Shown: in pieces, positions 12,958 to 21,674 of the stretch | Layout of the letters: the number at the start of each line of letters is the position of its first letter | Position numbering within the stretch: the stretch's first letter is position 1 | NCBI RefSeq assembly: GCF_001625215.2 | Contig: NC_030385.2 | Coordinates: forward strand, 29,041,598 to 29,105,597 | Direction of reading: 5' to 3' | Origin: Daucus carota subsp. sativus | Taxonomy: Eukaryota > Streptophyta > Magnoliopsida > Apiales > Apiaceae | DNA: 64,000 bases | Notes under the pieces: generated by a model | The model's input: the letters and a program-made list of their open reading frames with translations, nothing else | Database searches by the model: none | Told to the model about the DNA's origin: nothing | Position numbers and translations under genes: made by a program

Positions 12958-13555
12958 TTTCTCATAAATTAGTCTTCCGCCTCGTTCTTCTTCGGCTCAA
13001 CTTCTTCCGATTTCTCTTCCAACAACTTTCAACCTTCCTCGTCAGCCTCCCGTGCCTTCTTTAGAGCTTCATTTTTCTTTATTGCTTGCAACTTCAAGGG
13101 ATTTTAATATGCAACACCCAAGAGCCACCCCATATCCGGCAAAATTAATCGGAGCCACTTGATCCTTATCACCGATCACGAAAAAGCATGAACAACCAAT
13201 TCTTACCTACCCCCAAACATTCATAGTCAATTCAGAAGTATTCCGAACAAGCAAAAACACAACAAGATTCAAAGCAGATGCACAAATTGAATTTGTCCCC
13301 AAAAATTCAAAAATCAAAATGGAAACCCGAAGTCTACCCCAATACTGGGAACTCAACAATCAACCAAGGCACTGACGGAAACACAAAACAACATGGTGAA
13401 ACATAATAAAGCGTAGTATTTGGGTTCAATTCAATCCCTATAGCAGCCAACTGTATCTGAATTATTATCGCTGATGTTGTCATGGAGATTTTTCTCCACC
13501 ATTGAATCCCTGAAAAAGAGTGGATGATTCTGGAGGTTATAGAACATGGTAACAA
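12958..13555 (-). pseudogene. Decayed sugar-phosphate/nucleotide-sugar translocator
   Basis: In minus-strand order this reads: [16 protein letters not shown] near 13430; then (after frame changes) [19 protein letters not shown] and TSELTMNV near 13250-13330; then VAPINFAGYGVALG near 13110-13170; then LQAIKKNEALKKAREADEE and EEVEPKKNEAED followed by a stop near 12970. This is the order of the C-terminal third of the plant triose-phosphate-translocator (DUF250/TPT) family, of the clade with a charged Lys/Glu tail (At2g25520/At5g25400-like, from memory). At least two in-frame stops and several frameshifts break it. The transmembrane N-terminal two-thirds is absent, so it cannot make a transporter. 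No intron is evident within it, so a processed copy is possible. Confidence 0.75.
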
Positions 13556-14535
13556 ATAAATTTTATAAAAAAGTTCTAGATCTATGATAATGGGACGTAG
13601 TATAGACCTTGAATTGATGAAGCATAGTGTTTCAACGTGACTGTCTTTTTCTTACAATGAGGGAGATTCTTCTCGACGGAAAATATATGTAATGATTTCA
13701 GATTATTTTGTGCTTTGATTGAATTGTGGCAGATGCCAAAAATAAAAGATTCTTAATTAATCAACAACAGATTATTTACGATTTTGCCCATGTGTTTATT
13801 AGATTAGGATATATATTTTATTGATTATAATTTAGGAAATACTTAAATATGACAAAAAATAATCAATGATATCCAGGAGGGTTCCTCGGTTTTCTTGATA
13901 ACATGGTTTTCTCTGGAACCTCTCTCTCTCTATATATATATATATATGTATATAATGTATATATATAATGTATATGAATTACAAATTTTAGTTCTATTTA
14001 AAATATGAATCTATAGTAGTTTGTTTTTTCTTTCCACCAAGGCCAAAATCAACCCCTTGACTATGTAAAGTATAAATAATTTCCGGTATGTTTTGCTCAT
14101 GTTGTAACAAGTAATTGTTTAAAGTGTTGATTGCTTGAAGTGTTTCCTTTGATGACACGCTTGGGATGATGTACAGTATTTACACTGCACATGTTACCGT
14201 ACATGTATACTCTATCTAGTGCATACGTATGATTAATTATTGCATGTAACTGATTCTTGTTTTTGAAAATAATGAATTATAAATTGTAAACATATAGAAA
14301 TTCGGTAAAATAATAAAATATTACTTTATCGATAAAGTAATAAAATATTATATCGATAAAATAATAAATTCAGTAAAGTAATATTTTTTCCCGGTCCGAG
14401 GGATATTACTTTAAAGAGGTTTAACTGTACTAGTAACATAACTTTTCTAGAAATACATAATCGTATATATTGAAAATAGAAAGTGGACCGAGTCCATACT
14501 CCACACGATTATAGATGGGCCTTACCCTTGTAACC
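13556..14535. other. Intergenic, simple repeats and a possible MITE remnant
   Basis: No gene is visible. It holds a (CT)n(TA)n microsatellite at 13920-13970. An AT-rich fold-back-like patch at 14300-14440 contains 'actttatcgataaagtaat' and ends 'ttactttaaagaggtttaactgta', which resembles the end of a common plant miniature element. 14528-14535 is the left copy of the hAT target duplication. Confidence 0.4.
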
Positions 14536-15449
14536 AGGGGGTGAGCACAAAAATCCGAAATCCGGATTATCCGATTTTCCGGTCCGATATCCGATTTAAA
14601 ATATCCGGAAATTTGGATATCCGATCCGAATAAATCGGACCGGATATCCGATCCGGTTTTTTCATATAAATTCGGATTCGGATCCGGATCACATATATAT
14701 AAGAAAGCGGATATCCGGATCCGATCCGGTTTTACTATTTATAATTAAAAATATATTTATATAGAATATATATATATATAGGGAGCTATTCTAGTACAAA
14801 CTAAATTATTCTAAAAACCTACAAACCTAGTCCAATCCAATAGCAAAGCCCAGTCCAATAACAAAACAGCCCAATCCATCAGACAAAATAGCCACCCATC
14901 AGACAAATTTAAACGACGACAAATTAAAATAATTAATATTATAGTTAGATACACCTATACATACATTATAGTTACGCTTCTTTGCTCTCGCACTTTTTTT
15001 CTTCCTCAAACAAAGGTACGAATCGCGCCATACAACTACGAAACGCATTTTCTTTCAATTACTCACTGATTTCTTCATGTATTTGACACAGCGGTTCAAT
15101 TTCACAGCGAAATCGAGCACCAAAGTCGAACGACTTCAATCACTGAAGTCGAATTAAGCAAAATCAGTTTCAAAAATCTTCAAAAGGTATATTCCTATGG
15201 TTTTTTAGTGATTTAAGTTAATAAACAAGTGAATAAAACTTTCGTAGTGATTGCATGTCAGTATAATGATGTTTCTAGGGTTTATTTTTAATTTTTGACA
15301 AAAAACTAATTGTTCATCTTTATGTGATTCTATAACAGCAAGTAGATCTCATTTATTTGATTGTGAAAGCATAATTTAATGGCTAGAACTAGAGGACGTA
15401 TGTTCATTTTTGTTTGTGAGGAGATTTTGAAAATTTCTTATGATTGCAT

Positions 15450-16340
15450 ACTTTTTTTATGATTTGACTGTTATTGAATATCACACTTCTAGTGATTGTA
15501 TTTTTCATCACATTATGTGTTAGTGATTCTATTTATTATAGTATTTCTGTAATTGCATACTTGTTTTTTATGATTGTAAGTTTCAGCACATTATGTGTTA
15601 ATCACTATCTTCTTCAAATTATATTAGTAATTATCTGTTTATATTTTAGTGATTGTCATGCTGATGGTGATAACAAATTGAACGTATTATGTTCTCCTAT
15701 TTAAACTTCAGTGATTAAGAGCTATTGATTGAACAGCCTATGTGTGTTTGAGTACTAAGTTGATTAGCCCAAGCTAATGAGAATTCAATAATTAAAATAA
15801 CATAGTTGTTAATTGCTAGTAATTTTGTAGCCAGATGTATACACACATTAATGTCCTTAAGACTATCAGAGGAGGATAATTATAACTTAAAAATCTATAT
15901 CTATATAAGAAACTACTAAGAGTCATGTGATTAATTGTGTACCTTAGGCTTGTATTATAGTGATTGATTAACTTATAATTATCATTTCTATACTTGTTTT
16001 GTAGTGATTGCACGCTCTTATGATAAAAACAGAGTATATCATCACCTTAGTGCTAGCATATATAGCATTACTACCATACATGTTGATTTAGTGTCAAAAC
16101 ATGTAACTAAATATTTGGTGGCATTCACTATGTTATTAGATTCAAAACTGTTGTTTTGAACTTGAAATTTCTTTTTTAATGTGATATAATACTATATCTG
16201 CATAAACTTAAATGGCGTACACATGTGCAATATTATGTTCATTAGTGCATAAACTACAAAACATTGATGCAACTTTTTGATTCTATGTTTGTGTTATAGT
16301 GATTGTAGCCTTTTATTACAAAGTGATTGTAACCTCTAGT
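15450..16340 (+). repeat. Dispersed 'tagtgattg' word cluster
   Basis: The 9-mer tagtgattg or a close variant recurs at about 15490, 15527, 15647, 15959, 16001, 16296, 16320 and 16867, mostly followed by t or c and in the same orientation, with irregular spacing. It lies inside the Pack-MULE-like element, outside any exon I can recognise. It could be a decayed tandem repeat or protein-binding sites; nothing decides between them. Confidence 0.4.
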
Positions 16341-16349
16341 GGGACTATG

Positions 16350-16585
16350 TTGAATGGGGGTGGGAGTGTCCTTAGGGGCATGATGACTCTTAGGGGACGA
16401 GTGATAACTTCTAGGGCGGGGGATGATGATTTTTAGAGGGCGGGTGATGACTTCTAGGGGGTTGATGATTTTTACAGGGAGGGTGATGATTTCTAGGGGG
16501 CATGATGACTTTTACAGGGCGGGTGATGACTTCTAGGGGGATGATGACTTTTACAGGGCGCTTGAAGGCTTCTAGGGGGGTTAAC
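16350..16585 (+). repeat. G-rich ~30-bp minisatellite
   Basis: The words 'gatgactttacagggcggg' and 'tgatgacttctaggggg' alternate about eight times with small variations, giving a unit of about 30 bp. It is G-rich on the plus strand in an otherwise AT-rich element, with many GGG/GGGG runs that could favour quadruplex folding. No reading frame stays open through it. Confidence 0.7.
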
Positions 16586-16999
16586 TAATTTAGTTTTTAT
16601 TTTGTGGTTTTTGTTCCAATTGTTTATAGTGGTTATATACACGTTGAAGAAGTTGAAATCTGTTCTCGATGAGTTTATAAAGGAATTTTGTAATGATTTG
16701 TAAAATACCTTGCTTCTTGTGCAATACCAATTTGTTTAAAAACAACATGATATTGTGCTCTGTCTCTTTTAGTTGATTGTAGAATTATATATTATAGTGA
16801 CTCTGATAAGAAACTACTATATATTAGAGTCATGTGATCTTTTATTTTTAACTTAGGCATGTACAATAGTGATTGTAGGCTTTCCATGACCAACTCCAAT
16901 CAATGATGAAGATGTAAGAATTACTCCAACTTTTATACTTTTATTATCCTACTCAATAAAGACAGTTGTCTAATAATAGTATATTTGTACTTGATACTG

Positions 17000-17287
17000 C
17001 AGCATGGCCAGCGAAATCACATTATCAGACTCTGAGTCAAATATAACAATGTGATTTTATCATCGTCACTGAATCTGAAGAGATCAGAAATCATGAAAGT
17101 GGGGAAGCAAATATATATTGATATGGTGCCAAAGAAACTGATCAATTTTGCCATCCAATTTGCACAAGCGTCTCAAGAAGAAGACATAGCAGCAACTACT
17201 CAACCAAAGCCTGCTAAGAAGAAGACTGTCAGATTTGCAAAAAACCTCACCAGCAATTTTAATGAAGTTCAGAATGACAACCAATGA
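17000..17287 (+). pseudogene. Unrecognised gene fragment inside the Pack-MULE
   Basis: After a good splice-acceptor context (ctgcag at 16998-17003) a short frame starts MASEITLSDSESN and stops. A second frame, 17051-17287, contains LKRSEIMKVGKQIYIDMVP and a basic patch PAKKKTVRFAKN. The composition (Ser/Asp patch then Lys/Arg patch) looks like a real protein fragment, but I do not recognise the family. With an upstream leader-like region (15000-15190) and a putative intron, it may be another captured 5' gene end. No promoter or complete frame is visible. Confidence 0.3.
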
Positions 17288-17876
17288 TTGTTTCGGAAAC
17301 TGATGATTGTTTCAGCAACTACTTTTGATGAAAATCCACAACGACCACTTGACAAGAAAAGATTGTTTAAAGAACTAATTAGATTATTTTTGTGATTTCT
17401 TTTGTGTCGAATATTACTAAAATCCACAATGTGGAAAATTATCTGTGGCATTCTAGATTGGTTATTGACTTTTTCATGATGCTATTGTACAAAGATTTTA
17501 AAATTTTCTGCAAGTATCAATCTTACTTTTTACTTCTTCAGATCTAGCAAATTTCAATTCAGTAATATGAGTAATTTAACTTATGCTACTAACATGTTCC
17601 AAAATTATATTATGTGCTTCAAATTTTACTATAATATGTACAAAATCCCAATTCACTGAACTGCAAAATACAAACTAACTACTAAAAAACATGACTACTA
17701 TTGTCAAAACACGACTAAATTTAAGTGATTGGAAGTCACACTCTAGTGATCACATCATCACATTTTAGTAGTTGACCCATATGAATTTAGTGATTCCACA
17801 AAACATTTACTATATAATCCATAATATTTTCATTCAAATGAATATCAATTCTCAAAGTCTAAAGTAATATCAAAAA

Positions 17877-19010
17877 CTAAACTAAACTAAAGTTTGTTTC
17901 CCAGATGGTTTTTGCATTTCCAGTTGTTGCTGATCTGTTTGAAAGGCCCGGTATCTCCTTGTTCTTCTCTTCCAACATTTCATCGAGGTCTTGCACAGCA
18001 AGAATCAACTCATTGTTTGATTCTTGTGTCTTTTGAAGTTGTATACGAAGATTTGCATTGAGATCCTTCTCATGATTCATTTCTTGCCTCAGTTCTTCAA
18101 GAAAAGCCCGAGGGTCACCTCTTTTATATTCAAATTTGTTTCGTAGTTTAGCTATTTCACACTCTTCTTTGAATGAATCTCGCTCTTACTTCAGGCTAGA
18201 AACTTCTTTTTAAAGATCTTGTGTCCTTTTGCTCTCCTTCACAATACTCTTACGCAAGGTCTGTAATTCTAACTCTGAAAGTTCTACCTGCCAGCAAGCT
18301 CAGCTTTAAGCTTCTCAATCAAATCTCTGAAGTGTCCTGAGACCTCTCACCTAGAAGAGCCTCACGTGGACTGTTTAGCGAATCATCTGTACTTGCATCC
18401 AGAAGAGAACCTCCTGACCATTCAGATTGTGATCCCAGCCTTTCGTCATAGATTTCTGCAGACGCATCAGGTTTTGACCTCCAAGCCAGTGGGGACTGAC
18501 CTAGAGAAGATAGGAAGCTTTTACCATCTTTTGTGATATTAAAATTTGTCATGCCAAGCACTCGAGTTGTATTATGTTCAGAGCCCGTCTCTGAACTTGA
18601 CATAGTAACTTCAGATCCACTGAGATGTTCTTCCTGGAACGCAATAAGATACAAGTACGTTATAAAATCTAATATCTTCTCAACAAGTATGCAACACGAC
18701 ATTCCTAATCCAGCAACAGGAACATTAAGATCAAAGTTAAAACAACACATTACATGTAGTAAATTCTTACTTCAGAATTGTGGTATTAATATCTCCATCT
18801 ATATCGCGATTGCTCAAATGCGCCCTCAAGCTTAAATCCTTGGGGTTATCTCAAGGTTTCACCTTCTTCAAATTCTCTGCAACTCAGAACACGTGACTGT
18901 TACGAATCACAACAAAGCAAATTCCCTTTTTGACAAATAAACCAAAATTAATATGTTCAAAAGAATATATTTCTTACCTCTGATCCTGGATCCTTTCGAT
19001 CATAACCTGT
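17877..19010 (-). pseudogene. Captured NT-C2/coiled-coil protein gene fragment
   Basis: Minus-strand exons resemble the plant 'myosin heavy chain-related' proteins with an N-terminal EEIG1/EHBP1 C2 domain (At5g41140/At1g63300-like, from memory). A splice acceptor at about 18635 leads into EEHLSGSEVTMSSSETGS. Then follow DERLGSQSEWSGGSLLDAST and DDSLNSPREALLGERSQDT (18319-18480), and later NHEKDLNANLRIQLQKTQ, SNNELILAVQDLDEMLEEKN and a terminal stop at 17877. In-frame stops after SQDTSEI and in the 18100-18300 segment break the coiled coil. A short upstream piece (FEEGETLR, near 18860, and an IERIQDQR-like exon near 18990) keeps introns, so this is a genomic capture, not a retrocopy. It lacks the C2 domain core and most of the rod. 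It lies wholly inside the Pack-MULE-like element. Confidence 0.75.
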
Positions 19011-19170
19011 TTCAGAACAAAAATTCGCGGAAATATGAGTCCTGCTCATTGTCCATAATAAACACAAAACTCATCTAATATACTGGTTAAATTCATATAT
19101 CATTAACAAAAATTAATCATTCACATGTATGTTAATTGAATAAACACAAAACTACAAGTTTCACACATAA

Positions 19171-19316
19171 CAACTACTAAAATCAGCATCTCCATATCTA
19201 CATAGTTAATCACACACAACTACTAAAATCAGCATCTCCATATCGACATAGTTAATCACACACAACAACTACTAAAATCACCATCTCCATATCTGCATAG
19301 TTAATCGAACAATAAA
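19171..19316. repeat. Three-copy ~48-bp tandem repeat
   Basis: The unit contains 'caactactaaaatcagcat', 'ctccatatct' and 'acatagttaatcacac', and occurs three times from 19171, 19217 and 19266 with few differences. It lies upstream of the captured gene fragment, near the right end of the Pack-MULE-like element. Beyond it, 19440-19580 is rich in GAGAGA. Confidence 0.75.
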
Positions 19317-19747
19317 ACTAAAGCAATCACCTTGATTATCACTGATTTTGATGAGATCTTTGTTATCATCGTACACAGATTATAAATCAACACCTCCAAA
19401 ACTGTTTTTGATTTCGATTTCTACAGCTGACGAAGATGTGATGCGAAGAAGATAGAGCATCAGTAGACGAAATCTACGCGAGAGAGAGGATCGATAACAC
19501 CGAGAGAGACAATCGTTAGCAGCGAGAGAGAAGAGATTTCAAAGAAAATCTGCTAGTAGAGAGAGAAACATTTGAGAGAGAAAGTTATATCTGTTAATAA
19601 CAGCTGGTCGATAAAATCTCTGTCTTTTTCCTTTTTTTTATATCAACTAAATGGATGGCCAAGATTAAAAGCTGCTAAATAGTAATCAAAGGTGCTGATT
19701 AGTTTTTAGTTTTTACAAAAATTGGGGTTTGTATTTGATCATCCCCC

Positions 19748-19801
<54 letters not shown>

Positions 19802-20397
19802 ATATTTTAAAGAAAATATTAAGAGTCTGACAGTTGCTATTAGTTTGACAGCATGTTACTAATACTTTATATATGAAATTGCAGGCCCCCAGATAAGTAA
19901 TTAGCATCTCTTTTTCACAATCACTTGCTAGCAATTCTACAGTGTTTTGGGGAATTAATTTTAAGTCCATTAAATTTATATGTAGGATGGTCTCAACTAA
20001 AAATTCTATCAGCGATAAGCTCAGAATTATATATAAAGCAAAGAAAGCCACTGTTCGACTGAAAACACCTGCATTTAACTGATAAGTTCGTTTAATAAGT
20101 ATTTGTGTGGTTGTTTAATTTTTTGTTCAAGCTGATTTCTACATATACTCATGAAAAAAAATTAAAATTAAACATTACAAACTTATTGAATCAGAAAATA
20201 ATACATATTTTTTTACATATTTTTTTAGAAGAAACAGGATCCGGATAATCCGTTTTCCGATCCGATTAGAGAGGATATCCGGTTAAACCGGAACCGGAAC
20301 CGGAATGAAAATTCAGTGATCCGAAAAACCGGATATCCGGTTTATAATTCATAACCGGACCGGATATCCGGTTTTGCTCACCCCTACAGTTGTAACC

Positions 20398-21500
20398 TTC
20401 TCGAGTCACTTCATTAGAATGGGCATAGGGAGACGGTCTCAGGGTAATTTGAATTTGGTCCTAAGAATTATTAAAATTCAGTTCAATAATTATTGGATTA
20501 AATTGAATTATATATTATTAAGTTGAGCTCAAATTTCAAATTATATCAACTATTTAGACACTGACCGTAACGAGGAAAACAGTTTGTGGGTTAATTTAAT
20601 TTTGGTCGCAAGAATTATTTGAATCCAGTTCAATAACAATTGGGTTATATTGAATTATTAAGCTAACCTCAAAATTCAAATTATATCAATTGATATATCC
20701 GTAAGTCTGATCATGATGGACCTTGTAATTTTAGTGAATTTTTTGTGTATGGATCAGAATTTTTAAAATTGTATTTAAACGTACTAGTTACGTTACTAGT
20801 ATATTAATTTTAGTTGGATCTGACCCAAACCTAACAGATTAAACGAAAGATTTAGCATAATACTCTCTCATTCCTAATAGATTAAACGAAAGATTTAGCA
20901 TAATACTCTCTCATTAGTTTGGTACAGATCCAACTATTCTTTTAAAGTAAACTCAGTGCCATGTATTGTCATATAGATTTACTGTTAGTCCCGTTAGTTG
21001 ATTTAACGGAAGTTATTGAAAGTTATTTGATTGCAAGTAAAAGCTGATTGAGTGAGCTAAATGCAAGTTTTTTGAGTTTAGTCATCCACTTGCAAGTTGA
21101 AGTCCAGTTTAGTAATGACCAAATCATTTGATCCTATGAGAAATAAACTATTGCCTCGCTTGCTAACCATTAACTTCTGGAGTTGATTATAAAAAGAAAA
21201 AAGGGAAAGTGATGTGTAACTGAAAATTGTTCTCAAATCTAATTGACAATGTATGACGGGCTTCCTTTGGGCACATAATCCGTCAAATTGAAATTACCTA
21301 TATGTCTATCACGACCTATATGTCTATCACGTGAATTGGGAAAAGAAATTGAGGACGGAATTTTGAATACTATTAGAGTCTTCCGTAATAAATTGGTTGA
21401 TTTATTCAAAGGAATCACACACATTAGCATTTACAGTCTTTGAAGACTTGAATTAATGAACGAAGAAAGAAACATTGAAGCAGAACAAATACAAGAAACA
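20398..21500. other. Intergenic with two small tandem duplications
   Basis: No gene is visible. A ~150-bp AT-rich segment starting near 20437 ('ggtaatttgaatttggtc', 'gttcaataattattggatt') is repeated, diverged, from about 20590. A 43-bp unit, 'agattaaacgaaagatttag...', is repeated almost exactly at 20836-20878 and 20879-20921. An 18-bp unit, cctatatgtctatcacga, is doubled at 21297-21333. 21424-21507 is probably the former 3' end of the phytocyanin gene. Confidence 0.5.
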
Positions 21501-21507
21501 AACCGTA

Positions 21508-21674
21508 ACCCCTGACAGTTAAATGACTCTGCCAGGTTGCTAGAGCTATACAGAGGATGCAAGCATTATCCGGAATTATTGGGCGTAAAGGTCTGTAGGT
21601 GGCTTTTTAAGTCCGCCGTCAAATCCCAGGGCTCAACCCTGTACTGTCGCTGCTGCTGCTAGCGACCCCTGACA
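21508..21674 (+). pseudogene. Plastid 16S rRNA (rrn16) fragment inserted in nuclear DNA
   Basis: 21548-21638 reads as the central part of the plastid/bacterial 16S rRNA gene: cagaggatgcaagcattatc, cggaattattgggcgtaaag, gtctgtaggtggctttttaa, gtccgccgtcaaatcccagg and gctcaaccct. The 5' side also recalls the '530 loop' region (actctgccagg, 21525-21535) but is damaged, and a base is missing after gggcgtaaag. Only about 110-120 bp are present, so it is a nuclear plastid-DNA insertion and not a working rRNA gene. A 10-bp direct repeat, acccctgaca, flanks it at 21508-21517 and 21665-21674. Confidence 0.9.

Larger units (their letters stand above)
14781..19747. mobile_element. Pack-MULE-like element nested in the hAT
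   Basis: The left end is gggagctattctagtacaaac. The right end, read on the minus strand, is gggggatgatcaaatacaaac. These match at 14 of 21 positions, typical of a diverged Mutator-like terminus. Both ends sit in a (TA)n tract (left flank atatatata, right flank tatatatat), so a 9-bp duplication is compatible but not provable. The interior carries host-like exons: a C2/coiled-coil gene fragment on the minus strand and a lysine-rich fragment on the plus strand. It has no visible MULE transposase. Gene fragments between short Mutator-type ends define a Pack-MULE. Confidence 0.65.
14536..20389. mobile_element. hAT-like DNA transposon (non-autonomous, carrying a nested element)
   Basis: The left end reads agggggtgagcacaaaa. 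The right end, reverse-complemented, reads ctgtaggggtgagcaaaacc. These are hAT-type termini. The flanks carry a perfect 8-bp duplication, TTGTAACC, at 14528-14535 and 20390-20397, which is the duplication length hAT transposases make. Both subterminal regions (14550-14740 and 20237-20370) are packed with CCGGATATCCGG-like palindromes. About 0.9 kb of its own sequence remains outside the nested element at 14781-19747. No hAT transposase (BED finger, dimerisation domain) was seen, so it would need a transposase in trans. Confidence 0.85.

Noticed and set aside
21541..21645. A functional 16S rRNA gene
   Set aside because: Only ~110 bp of the ~1.5-kb gene is present, with a missing base and damaged ends; it is an inserted fragment.
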